Source: Adiantum capillus-veneris
Lineage: Eukaryota; Streptophyta; Polypodiopsida; Polypodiales; Pteridaceae
Assembly (NCBI GenBank): GCA_014529385.2
Contig: CM043953.1
Coordinates: 79,596,338 to 79,660,337 of the forward strand
Reading direction: 5' to 3'
Length of the DNA stretch: 64,000 bases
The notes under the pieces are model-generated. The model was not told where the DNA came from, ran no database searches, and saw only the letters and a list, made by a program, of their open reading frames with translations. This document shows positions 10,148 to 20,496 of the stretch, one piece after another (position 1 is the first letter of the stretch; each line of letters starts with the position of its first letter). The translations under genes were made by a program, and so were the position numbers.

Positions 10148-10573
10148 CTTAGCATTTTACATACTCTTTATTCCATATATAAATATTTTCATGTAAGCTT
10201 CTCTTATTTTTGGGTGAGAATCCACTCCAAAGAAAAACCTCAAAATTACCTTTCACCATCAGTCATTGCCTTTCACTAAATTCCTGTTTCCTAGAGGTAT
10301 TTTTTCTTCTCATTTGTAAATGATATACTTCAATAAAAACAAATGAGGCTCCCCTCATTTGATTCCTTACATTTTTATATATCTCTTTTTTCTATTTTAT
10401 ATTTATATATAACTCACACTATTCTAGATTCCATAAATTATTTATATATACTAGCCTGTTTTTTTCCATCATATCCATGTATTATATTTATGCATAATCC
10501 ACAACCATGCATATTTTCAAACCCCTAATATCTCACATAGCATCCCAACACTCTATGCGTGAGGAGAGACTTA
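9976..10573 (+). repeat. Direct 3' LTR fragment of Gy2
   Basis: Matches 2525-3113 almost base for base (tattatggcccatttgtgtg through cactctatgcgtgaggagagactta), with a 14-base insertion near 10150 relative to the first copy. It stops at about 10573, where the sequence switches to protease-RT linker coding of gypsy-A. The last ~750 bases of the LTR are absent. Confidence 0.85.
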
Positions 10574-11092
10574 TTAGACATTTTTGTCATGCCGCACAAA
10601 GGGGAGGGCTATCGTATCATTCTCAAAAGACCATGGCGCATGGCAATGGAGGTTAAGCAAGACTGGAGTACCGGAATGATCCAGATGAAGGATGCTGAGG
10701 GAAAGTCCATATTCTACGACATGAAGATTGGAAAGCAACACAACATGATCTTGGAGGCATCGGAAGATGAATTCACCATTGACTCTTTAACCTTTTCGGG
10801 AGAAGAGATGACAAAAACTGAAGAGAGTGATAGTAGCATCAAAGTGATGGGAGTCATCCTCAGAGATCCAAAGAGATTGACACATTCTAAAACACCACCG
10901 GAGAACAAAGAGGGACCATCAGGTACGCAACCCATGGTGAATACAAGTAAGTTACATTGGATGCTCTCCATTGAGTTATCTAGGGAAGAGAGAGAAGAAT
11001 ACATCTCTATGCTAGGTAACTTCACCACACTGTTCATTGATGGTTATGACAAGATCACAGGCATCACAGTAACGTTAGCAGCAAGCTAACTC
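10574..11092 (+). pseudogene. Gypsy-A protease end and RT linker fragment
   Basis: A 176-codon frame (10559-11089) starts with DIFVMPHKGEGYRIILKRPW, the end of the gypsy protease region. It continues through KQDWSTGMIQMKDAEG and ends with the pre-RT linker SREEREEYISMLGNFTTLFI and DKITGITV, where RT should begin. It parallels 6045-6560 of Gy2 at the protein level but is clearly diverged. Since gypsy-A stops at 2322 just before its protease, this fragment is best explained as gypsy-A continuing after the Gy2 insertion. RT and everything downstream are missing. Confidence 0.65.
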
Positions 11093-11980
11093 GGATTACA
11101 TTTTTTGAAGCTTTTATTGTAAAAGCATTTATTATTTTGATGAATGGAGAATATTGTAACTCTTACTTTTCAGATAAACTTTGTAATTGATGAGCTGGGG
11201 CTACAAGCTTCCAGATTGTATTAACCTGTCTTTAGTTAGAGCTCCCAGATTATTAGTTTTGACCACCAAAAACCTTGGCTAAGGTATAAAAGCCAATTTT
11301 TGTAAGTTATTTTAAGTTTTGGGATAATAAAATACACAGTGTGAGCTAACGGCGCTCACTTCTCTCCTTCTCGTGCTTCCTACTCCCTCCCCTGTTGTCA
11401 CATTGTAGTCGCGTCTGTTGCATTGCAACCGCAGGTAAGAGCTCTACGTATTGACGTAAACATTTCATGGTATTTCATAGCTTTTGGAATCACCAACTCG
11501 CGGTCTAATTTCATCATAAGTAGGAATTTACACTTCAAAATCAAAAACTAAGCATAGGCGGGGTATTGAGGCATCATTGCTAAGCATTTAGATGCATTCT
11601 AGGTCAAAAACGACTAGGTCAAAAATCCACTGTTGTTAATAATCGTGATTTTTTCACTTGAACTAAAGTGGGATTTGAGACCATAAGCATGTGTGCTTAG
11701 GTCTTATAAACGTGCCCTAGAAGTTTTGTTACGTTTGGATGTCATTTGATGTTGTAACGGATGTGATTTGTTTGCCAATGAGAGATTGGCTTTTTGTGAT
11801 TTTAGTCATTTGAGTGTAGCTTGAGTTAGATGCGAGTTGTTTGTTGTTTTCCAAGAGATTGACAACCTCTTGTAGCCTCTATGCACTAGTCGAGTGAGCT
11901 TGGTCCCATGGATTGACAATTTATTCATGGTTCTCGCTACGTCTATAATAAAATGGGAGTGAGGTTAGACACCCATCCCA
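11093..11980 (+). repeat. Probable 5' LTR of gypsy-B
   Basis: Promoter-like layout: TATA box ggtataaaagcc at about 11281-11292, AATAAAA at about 11327, a pyrimidine-rich start region at 11360-11400, and a CA end (11979-11980) four bases before a tRNA-Asp-type primer site. The left border is not defined, because coding of gypsy-A runs to about 11072 and no second copy of this LTR is present. The 3' side of gypsy-B begins with a different sequence at 20497, so the two flanks do not match as a normal LTR pair. Confidence 0.5.
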
Positions 11981-11984
11981 TATT

Positions 11985-12004
11985 TGGCGCCATTCCCGGG
12001 GATC
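11985..12004 (+). other. Primer-binding site (tRNA-Asp type) of gypsy-B
   Basis: TGGCGCCATTCCCGGGGATC closely resembles the primer site TGGCGCCGTTGCCGGGGA known from Athila/Tat plant gypsy elements and attributed to tRNA-Asp. It lies four bases after the CA that ends the proposed LTR. It marks where minus-strand DNA synthesis would start. Confidence 0.75.
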
Positions 12005-13978
12005 AAAAGTACCTAAACTAGGAAAAAACATGAGCGTCTTGTGAAGTTATCCTTTAGCTTCCTCTAGGATCTTCTAGAGTAAAAACTTTCTTTTTAAAAT
12101 CGCATAGCTTAAGATTGTTGTCTTTTGTTGTGTAGAGGTAGCTTGGAAGTAATCGTACTTGCTGCGTGACTTTATGATTGTAGGATTGTAGGGTTAGATT
12201 AAGATTTTGAGAATGATTGATGAACGAGACAAATCTTAAGATCAATGATCAAGAAACCATAAAAAACAAGAAAACGAGTGTTTGTGGACACTTTTCACAA
12301 CCCCATTGCGGTAGAATTTAGGAGTAGGGAAAGTACAATCCGAGGTGGATTTCAGAACATTGCTCTCTCCAAAAGAATCAATTGTGAGTTGTTATGTGAA
12401 GTTGCAGAATTTCAAGTCTACAGCTAGAAATAGCACCAAAAGACTGCCAGCCACTCAATCCGATTTGAGAGTATGCTTTAGAAGTTGTATGAACTAGTGG
12501 GTAAGCTAGGACACATTGAGGTAAAAATTTCAAGAGTTTGCAAAACTCAGATTATTTACTTTTTCTTGATGTTTTAGGCCAAATTAAGTTTTGACTTGAC
12601 TCAAAGGCTTAAAATAGCTCATGAAATGACTATCCTGTGAAAAAGTTCAAAAAAGTGTTAATCGCGATTATTTACTTTCAATTCAAAATTGACCAAGGTT
12701 GATACCATAGATTCTATGCATGTGTACAAACAACTTTTGTAAAGGCACACAAATTTTGGATCACCAAATTGACCAAAAACTGGGTAAAAACTAAATTCTT
12801 TACTGACTTTCAAGAACTTGAGTGCAAATTGGGAAAAATTTTGTTCAAACTCAATGAAACTTGATTCATAGGCTTATATTGATGTGATAGACATGTGTAC
12901 ATGCTCAGTTGATCAAAAAGATGCAAACATTTACCAAAAGTAAATAATTGCGATTATTTACATCTACCCCATTTTTCAGCTTTTTTTACCAAGTCAGCAT
13001 ACCACTAGTTTTAGCATGTTATAATAAGCCCACAAACCAAATTTGGTAAGATTTGGATCATTGGATTGAAAATTGTGGTCAAATTTGCAAAGTCAGTCTG
13101 CAGATATAAAACTGATAACCATTTGAACAAAAATTGTCCAAACTTAATGAAACTTGGCTAGGGAGCTTAAGTTAAGATACTTAATAGATATGTGTCAAAA
13201 TTGGGACAAAAACGTGCAAAAAAATAGCTAGAGTAAATAATCGTGATTATTTACATCTGCTACAAAAATTGATAATCTTGCACATTTGAGTATACCACAA
13301 GGTCAAGCATATCAAGTAGACCACACAAATCAATTTTGGTGAAATTTGGATCAAAAAGTGAGACTTAAGCCAGACTCTTGAAAACTGAATCTACGGACAC
13401 GAAACAGTTGATAACTTGAAAAAATATTGTCCAAACTTAGTGAAACTTGTTCAGGGACGTTAACAGGTTGAATACTTGGCAAATCAAGCCAAAAAGTGTA
13501 AAAAAAACGAGAAGAGTAAATAATCAGAGACACAATTTTTTACTTTTGAACTTGCACAGTGCTAGACCAACATAATACAAGGCCACCAGCAAATTTTGGG
13601 TTCAAACGGATCCAAATTGGTACATGTTCACTCAATTTTCAGGTTGCAGATTAGTCCTTTGGCTTTTTGCAAAAGTGGAATCTGAAAGTCTCAATTGCTA
13701 ACTCACTTAGCTCGATTTGAAGTGATACACATAGACCAGTCACATTAGTTATCAAAAATTGTACAGTCTTTGTGAAAGAATAGCTAACTTGATTAAAATT
13801 GATATAGGAATCAGTTTGCAGACAAGGAATCAAAAGCTTGACAGAAGTTGCAATCAAGTCAAAAAGAAGAAATTGACAACAAGTCAATCCGACGGTAAGT
13901 ACTCTATCGAGGGCTTCACGAGTCTATATGAACCTTAGATCTGGTCGTATACTAGGAAATCAAGGCATATTTGGATAG
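12005..13978 (+). repeat. Long leader of gypsy-B with ~286-bp tandem repeats
   Basis: No convincing coding sequence in about 2 kb. A palindromic core TAATCGCGATTA followed by TTTAC recurs at 12659-12670, 12945-12956 (TAATTGCGATTA), 13238-13249 (TAATCGTGATTA) and, decayed, at 13521; spacings are 286, 293 and 283. Each unit also carries a GAAACTTG element (about 12857, 13149, 13443) and runs of TTGG/ATTTTGG. The same modules with the same spacing occur at 27033-27624 in gypsy-C. A long leader between primer site and gag is typical of Tat/Ogre/Athila elements; the modular repeat is the notable part. Confidence 0.75.
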
Positions 13979-14569
13979 ACCGCTAGTAGAGTATCCATCG
14001 AAGAAAGTGTGAATCAAGGCAATCCCTTGCACACTATCCTCAAAGAAGTCTCAGATCCTTTTTCAGATTCAACATCTGAAATGTCTTCCTATTTGACTCA
14101 CTCAAAAACCGGAACGACAATGCGTTATAAGCATATACTCTTTTTTTATAAGACTAAACACCATGGACCTCAGGTTTACCTAGATCCTAATGAAGAGTAT
14201 GCTAGTCGCATCGATGACCATGGTATTAAGTTTGAAGAGGAGATCAGGGCAAACAAACAAGGAAAAATGTACATGGATAGAAACGGAACTCGGTATTTAC
14301 AAGTCGAAAACCCTGACGTGATAGACAAATGGGGGTTAAAAGTAAATACCATAATTCCAGATATGGTAGCAAAAGAAGGACCACCAACTTTAGAATTCGA
14401 GGGATACGATCAAGTTGATTTGAAGCCTTCGAAACGGCTTAGTACGGATAATCCTAGGATCGGAGTCTATTGTTGGGAGGATAGTAACGTCCAAGATATC
14501 CTATGGACTTCACATGCCAAATCAGGAGAGCTAACACCCATGAAGATATATCTTCAAAATCAAAGATAA
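13979..14569 (+). CDS. Pre-gag ORF of gypsy-B (unrecognised)
   Basis: An open frame of about 196 codons, closed upstream by a stop at 13976. No ATG lies near its start (the region reads GTG AAT CAA GGC), so the true start is unclear. Segments include NQGNPLHTILKEVSD, KTKHHGPQVYLDPNEEYA, GKMYMDRNGTRYLQVENPD and KRLSTDNPRIGVYCWEDS. It is rich in charged residues with no signal peptide or membrane segment. It lies between the repeat leader and gag, the position of the extra ORF known in Ogre-type elements. I recognise no domain. It is the longest uninterrupted frame in this element, which is worth noting since the rest is broken. Confidence 0.5.
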   Translation, partial: TASRVSIEESVNQGNPLHTILKEVSDPFSDSTSEMSSYLTHSKTGTTMRYKHILFFYKTKHHGPQVYLDPNEEYASRIDDHGIKFEEEIRANKQGKMYMDRNGTRYLQVENPDVIDKWGLKVNTIIPDMVAKEGPPTLEFEGYDQVDLKPSKRLSTDNPRIGVYCWEDSNVQDILWTSHAKSGELTPMKIYLQNQR

Positions 14570-14859
14570 GGGTTCAGCAGATCTACCGACCTACCTGTTT
14601 AAAGATTGTTATAACAACAATTTTGTTATAATGACTCTTGAGGAGGTGGAACAAACCAAATACCAAGGGTAATCCATAAAGGATTGGATATTGGGCCAAG
14701 GACCAGAAACTATTCCAAGAGATGAACACCGTGAGAGATCTTTTGAGAGTAATGTTAAGAAACCAGAAACCACCTCATCACAAAGAAAACCGGCTGACAC
14801 TAAGGCCAGTCCAGGACTACATGAGTCACTATTTTCAACAGACTAGTTTGAAGGACTCG

Positions 14860-16235
14860 GAACAGGATCAACTGACAGGAGACCGGGAGTTGAACTAAAC
14901 AGACGTGTCAGACCAACTGATTTTCAAAAATGGGTCAAAAAATACAATGGATCTGGGGATCTATATGACCACTTAGCAAGCTTTCAGCAAGTGCTAAGAG
15001 CAGAACGCATATTTGATTTCCATACTCAATTCGAGGGGTTTGGAATGACATTAGAAGGAAAAGCATTGACATGGTTCCAAAACATTCCACCAAGGTCAAT
15101 CATGGACTTAAACACATTAGCTCAAGGATTTGTAGTTGCACGTTCCAAAACGGGGATCAAACACAATACGGTAGTTCAAATCTATAGCTTTAAACAGAAA
15201 CAAGGTAAGTTTGTTAGAGATTGTGCAACTCGAATGAAGCAATACATTGCAAGATGCCGAGAGCTAGAGATAACTGCAGAAGAAAGACTAGTATCATTGT
15301 TTCTAGAGGTACTGCTAAACAAAGAACTTCATGCTATACTGTATAGCAAGAATCATACGACCCTAGAAGAGTGTGTGTTAGATGCTATTGACTTGGGAGA
15401 CAATTGTGATATTTTCAACACATAAGATGTCCCTAAGGATAACCAAAGTGAGCAAATAGCATCCACCAAACCAGCACAAGTGGGAACGGCTGCTACAGCA
15501 CCGCTCTCAGCCATAGAAGACATGCTCAAAAGAATGAATGACATGATGAATAACATACAAAAAGCACCTATGAGGGGACCAGAGCAAGGGATACCTCAAC
15601 AGGGACAACCAATTAGGTCACAAAAATGGTGTGCAATCAAGGGTAAATGGACCAACCATGAGACCAATGAGTGCTATTACCGACCAAAGTATGATGGGAA
15701 TGTTCAATACGTGCCTACGAGACCATAAGGAGAACCCATGTACAGATATCAGCCTAATATGGCCCCAGCTCAAAGACCACCGATGGGTATGGAAAGACCT
15801 CAACCTATGTTGGGCCAACAACCTCCATATCCGGGACATAATGCGATACCTGTAAAGTACATGCATCGAGAGGGAGTCATAGATGAACAAGCACTAGTGG
15901 TTGTCACACCCTATGCTTAGCCTAGTCCATCTATAGTAATGGTAGAAGGAGATTTGTATAATTCACATCCACCACCAATGGAAGAACCTCTGACTTATAC
16001 TACACAAGAGCTTGCACCAATGTACTATGTAGCTAAACAAGGTATTAGACCTCCTATGGTAAGACCTATGATTAAGCCAAGAACTCGAAACTGTCATAAC
16101 TGCGGTGCAGATGATCATTGGTAAAAAAAATGCCCAGAGCCTGACAAGAACCTCAAGCTAGTTGAAGCTTATTGCATACAATTTTGCAAAAACCAAGGCC
16201 ACTTCCCTGAATATTGTCCTAAAATCCTTTAAACA
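14860..16235 (+). pseudogene. Gypsy-B gag (capsid plus double zinc knuckle)
   Basis: Frame from about 14860 to 15425: DFQKWVKKYNGSGDLYDHLA, then the retrotransposon-gag core FGMTLEGKALTWFQNIPP and GKFVRDCATRMKQYIARC. After a stop at 15423 come a Q/P/M-rich linker (15480-15900) and, at 16087-16220, two zinc knuckles: CHNCGADDHW-stop-KKC (C-x2-C-x4-H-x4-C, with TAA at 16123) and CIQFCKNQGHFPEYC (C-x3-C-x4-H-x4-C). Gag packages the element RNA. Stops at 15423, 15726, 15918 and 16123 show that it is defective. Confidence 0.8.
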
Positions 16236-16249
16236 AGGGTAAAACAGTA

Positions 16250-17190
16250 GTGAACGTAGTCCAAGTGATACCTAGTAGCTCATCTGAGAGTGAACCAATT
16301 GTTCCAATCATAAGTCCTCTGATGACCTCAGAGAATAAAAAAATTTCCTGTCAAAAGACCAAGAGAAGCAGAAACAAAAGGTATGAGATGAGAAAGTAGA
16401 AACAAAGGCTAAAATCGAGGAGAAAGCAAAGAAGCTATTCCAGGAAAAGGTGAAAGAAATTGTAAGCAAAATCAAGGAAACCACAGTAAAATGTGGAGGA
16501 TCAATTTTGGTAGACAAAATCTTTGAGCCAATTAATGCAGCCTTGGAAGCTTACCAAGTGGGACTTAGAGCATGCCAAAACATGAAAAACAAATGGAAAA
16601 ACTATCCTTCTCCAGACATGGAAGCAGTTAAGCTTGAAGCTTATCAAAATTTGGTAAGAATTACTCAAGAGATGCTGGAAAAACAAAAACCCAAGCTCGA
16701 GAGTATGGAAAAACCTGAGGAGCTTGTGGTAGGAACTAGTAAAGAACAATCAAAAGTGGTGGTAGAACCCCACCTTGAAACAAAAGAGCCAGAACTTATA
16801 GTGCCGGACAGCGAAGATACGTTAGACGAAATTCCATTCGTAGAAGAAGACTGGCCAGGAAACTTATGGAAAAAAGTTAGAGGGATTAATGATGGGAGCC
16901 TAACTCTGAAGTCAGCTCCTATAGAGGAAGTTTGGCTAGACAATCTACCTCTTGATCTGGACGTGGATGTATAATGCTTGTATGGGGATTGCAGTTCAGA
17001 AGCTTCAGGGATGTCTAAACCATTGACCTTGAAAACATTACCCTCTTACTTGGGAGATAATGAAGATGAATCCATAGAGTGTAAAACCACTCAAGTAAAA
17101 AGAGAGAAACAGACCCTAGAAGTAGACAACATCCATTCAATCATGTCTACACCCATCCAATGCACTCTTACTTTAGGAGAACTGTTGGGT
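16250..17190 (+). pseudogene. Gypsy-B gag-pol spacer (basic/coiled), protease deleted
   Basis: The frame at 16450-16974 is lysine/glutamate-rich (KEIVSKIKETTVKCGGSILV, NAALEAYQVGLRACQNMKNK) with coiled-coil character, then an acidic stretch (PDSEDTLDEIPFVEEDWPGN). The next frame, 16978-17190, ends MSTPIQCTLTLGELLG. The sequence then jumps at about 17190 straight into RT motif B (VVVPKKNGKLRVCV). The protease domain and the RT N-terminus normally lying between these are absent, so an internal deletion is inferred. Confidence 0.6.
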
Positions 17191-17191
17191 C

Positions 17192-18310
17192 TCTCCAATT
17201 GTGGTAGTACCCAAGAAAAATGGGAAATTACGGGTATGTGTCAATATCAAGAAAGTGAATGCAGCTACCATTAGAGACAACTTTCCTCTTCCAATCATTG
17301 AGCATGTTTTAGATCGAGTTGCACGAAAAGAACCTTACAGCTTTTTAGATGGATTTTTGGGATACAGTCAACTTTTGGTTGATCCTAAAGATCAGCATAA
17401 AACTGCCTTTGCAACTGAATGGGGTATTTTTGTCTATTAGGTTATGCCTTTTGCGTTAACTAATGCTCATACCACCTTTCAAAGATTGATGAGCCATACT
17501 TTTGAAGAATATCTTTAGAATTTCTTGGAAATATATATGGATGATCTATGTGTACATTCATCAATCCGAGCTGATCATTTTGAACACCTCAAAAAGGTAT
17601 TTGAAAAATGTAGACTTTATAGGATTTGTTTAAATCCTGAAAAGTGCACATTTATGGGAAGACAAGGTAAAATTCTTGGACCCATAATGTCTAAAAACAA
17701 CATAGCTACTGACATGGATAAAATTCATGTTATTGCTGATTTTCTTAGACCAACAACAGTCAAGGGGGTTCAAGCCTTCATGGGACGTTGTGGATATTAT
17801 AGACGGTTCATATACATGTACGCTATAATTGCAAAACCCATGTACAACTTGATTACACACTTTGAATGGACTGATGAGTGTGAAGAATCCTTCATGAAGC
17901 TTAAGCAATCTCTCACTTCAACTCCAATATTGAAAGCACCAGATTGGAATAAGATATAACACATACATGTAGATGCTTCCAATTTTGCCATCGGGTGTAT
18001 ACTAACTCAACCAAGAGACGAGAAAATTGATTTTCCTATTTCTTATGCTAGCAGACAGTTGAATATGGTAGAGAAAATCTATACAACCACCGAAAGGGAA
18101 GGACTAGGAATGATATATGCCGTGAAAAAGTATAGACATTACCTATTGGGAAACAAATTTTTGTTCTTTGTGGACGACCAAGCCTTATTATAATTGATCA
18201 ACAAGCCGTGCAACATAGGAAGAATAGTGAGATGGTTCATCATTCTTTTGGAATTTGATTTCATTGTAGTTGTGAAAAAGGGCACCACTCATTAAAGAGC
18301 GGATCATTTG
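17192..18310 (+). pseudogene. Gypsy-B reverse transcriptase and RNase H
   Basis: RT starts mid-domain at VVVPKKNGKLRVCVNIKKVN, then YSFLDGFLGYSQL, FATEWGIFVY, a TAG at 17438, VMPFALTNAHTTFQ and the catalytic Y-M-D-D at 17534-17545. It continues with CTFMGRQGKILG and VQAFMGRCGYYRRFI. A stop (17957) precedes RNase H: HVDASNFAIGCILTQP (first Asp present), TTEREGLGMIYAVKKYRHYL (Glu present) and FFVDDQALL (Asp present), interrupted by a TAA at about 18191. There is one RNase H only, unlike Gy2 and gypsy-C. It is inactive because of stops and the missing RT N-terminus. Confidence 0.85.
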
Positions 18311-18439
18311 TCAAGGAAAGTTTCAAGAGAACCACCCAAGGGAGTAGACAGTGATCTACCAGATGAATATCTATTCTCCATGGAAATGATATTTCAATGG
18401 TCGAAAAATATAGTATCATTGATGACCATAGCTCAAGTA

Positions 18440-19810
18440 GATTCACAAATATCACTTTCTATTAATGCTAGATTAATTGAGCAATCGGCTATGTATCAGT
18501 TACTAGCTGGAAGGTTATACAAAAGAAATTGAGATGGAATATTGCTTTTATGCATTAATCCTGAGGAGAAAACCCAATACCTGAGTCAAGCACATATTAC
18601 CATAGTACGACTTCACTTTGCGGAAGACCAAACTATTGAAAGGATCTTGAGACTTGGAGTATTTTGGCCAACTATGAGGAGGGATGTTCATTCTTTTGTG
18701 AAAGATTGTCCTCAATGTCAGAAACAAGCACCCATGCCTCATGTGAAATTGTTCCAAACGTCGCATGTTCCTAAGTGGAGTAAATATCTAGTTACTTACT
18801 TATCAAGCTGAACATTTTCTAAGGATATGAGTAAACGCCGTCAAAGAGAAATTGAAACTGAAGCAAGAGACTATGCTCTTATTGGAAACCAATTGTATTG
18901 GAGAGGTAAAGATCAGCATTTGCGTCTTTGTGCAAATGAAGACGAATATATTCCCATTATAGAACAAGCACATGCTGGATTAGCTGGAGGTCACTTCTCT
19001 AGTGAGACCACCACAAGAGCAATCTTAATGGCAGGCATATGGTGGCCAACACTTTTTGCAGATGCCAAAGAATATGTTCGAAGGTGTGATGCATGTCAAT
19101 GAGCAAAAATGCAAACCCGTGTAGATAGCATGCCCTTAAGACCAATGATGGGGGCTAGAGCTTTTGCAAAATGGGGTATAGACTTTGTTGGGCCAATACA
19201 GTCACCTGCTTATAGAACCCAAGCTCAATATATCATTGTAGCTATGGACTATTTGACCAGTGGGCTAAGGCTAAAGCAACTCAAAAGAATGATGCCAGAA
19301 ACACAACCGCATTCTTATATGAGTATGTGTTCACAAGATATGGACTGTCAATACAAATTGTCAAGATAGGGGAACTTATTTCCTCAATGAGGTAATTGAG
19401 TATCTGCTTAATGAATTTATGGTCATCCATAACAAATCAGCTCCCTATCACCCACAAGTAAATGGACAAGTTGAGCATACGAATAAAATTCTTATCTCGA
19501 TATTGACTAAAGTGGCTAGTTCAGGAAGGACAGATTGGGAAATGGATCTCCATGTTGATCTATGGGCTTATAGAGTTTCATTCAAAACAGCTTTAAATGC
19601 TACACCCTTTAATCTTGTTTATGGTCTTGATGCCATACTACCAATAGAATTTCTATTGCCGACACTAAGGGTAGCTAAGGATCTTGAGTGGACTGGACAT
19701 GAACTGTCAGAGAAGCTTGAAGATTTAGAAAAGCTTGATGAGCAAAGGCTAACTATTGTAGCTCACATCTATCATGCCAAAAAGACAAAAACAAAAATAG
19801 TTTTTTGATT
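18440..19810 (+). pseudogene. Gypsy-B integrase with two zinc-binding domains
   Basis: Two successive HHCC modules are present. The first (about 18470-18790): LLAGRLYKRN, SQAHITIVRLHFAEDQTIER and DCPQCQ. The second (about 18827-19100): NQLYWRGKDQHLRLC, EQAHAGLAGGHFSSETTTRA and RRCDACQ. Each has H...H and C-x2-C. The DDE core follows: FAKWGIDFVGPIQ, YIIVAMDYLT (Asp), then a frameshift at about 19262-19400 that destroys the second Asp segment, and APYHPQVNGQVEHTNKI (Glu). TPFNLVYGLDAILPIEFLLP and a coiled tail end at 19808. The duplicated zinc domain is not a DNA-level tandem copy. It is old or a lineage trait. Confidence 0.8.
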
Positions 19811-20496
19811 CTCAGCTAATAACCCTATCAACAAACAAATGCTACAAGTAGCATGCAAGGACTCAGGAAAATTTGGGCACCAAAAGCACAGCTTAAGAAG
19901 ACGTCGATTCAAATTTGGGTGCCCAAAAAATCATCTACAATACTAAAGATGATTCCAAGGTTCAAAACACAAAGAGGGGCATCTTCGAGCAAGTAACCTA
20001 ACACAAAATGGATTTGGAAGAAAAAGGAGCACTTATCTTCTTCGCAAACTGTAAAATTGATCAAGCAATGGAGAGTTAAGTCTCAGAAGACTCAACCACA
20101 ACGTTCTGCACAAAGCAAACCAAGATATCAATGGCGGATAAACACTCTACAAGACTCACTATTGATACCAACAGCTCAAGAAATCATCCTGCCAAAGCAT
20201 CTTGACGGTACAATCAAGCAAAGAGCACACAAGCTGCAAGATTTGCTCTTTGGAAGACAGCATCAGAAACCCTCGACATCAGAAACCCTTGAGTTGATTG
20301 CTCAAGACCCAACTCTTTCACATCATAATGGTTTTAACTGCATTGATCTTCAAAGCATGGTAGAGTCAACCAAGGCTATGTATAGACACAATTGTTCAAT
20401 CCCTGCACACAGTCGTCCCGGAGTACGCCATCTAGGAGGGCCGGTGGAAGGAAACTAAGTAATTAAGGGAAAAATTTGAAGAGGGAGGAAAAAGTT
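19811..20496 (+). other. 3' untranslated tail and polypurine tract of gypsy-B
   Basis: Decayed sequence after integrase, including an open frame at 20057-20458 (basic, Q-rich, no recognised domain). The polypurine tract GAGGGAGGAAAAAG at 20481-20494 primes plus-strand synthesis. It is followed by TTTGATGTTAACGTG, so the next LTR should start at TGATG, 20497. Confidence 0.55.

Larger units (their letters stand above)
2323..10573 (+). mobile_element. Gy2: Tat-type gypsy LTR retrotransposon, 3' end rearranged
   Basis: Order: LTR (2323-3870), leader micro-ORFs, gag, protease, RT, RNase H, second archaeal-type RNase H, integrase, then an inverted integrase-tail/PPT/LTR piece and a direct LTR fragment. 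The dual RNase H is an established mark of the Tat/Ogre branch of plant Ty3/gypsy elements. The element sits between the two halves of gypsy-A (linker ending 2322; protease-RT linker resuming at about 10574), so I infer it inserted into gypsy-A. No target duplication can be checked because the 3' LTR end is missing. Many stops and frameshifts: inactive. Confidence 0.75.

Noticed and set aside
12659..13250. CRISPR-like spacing of the palindromic core
   Set aside because: The ~275-base intervals are themselves related to each other; this is a tandem repeat, not spacers.
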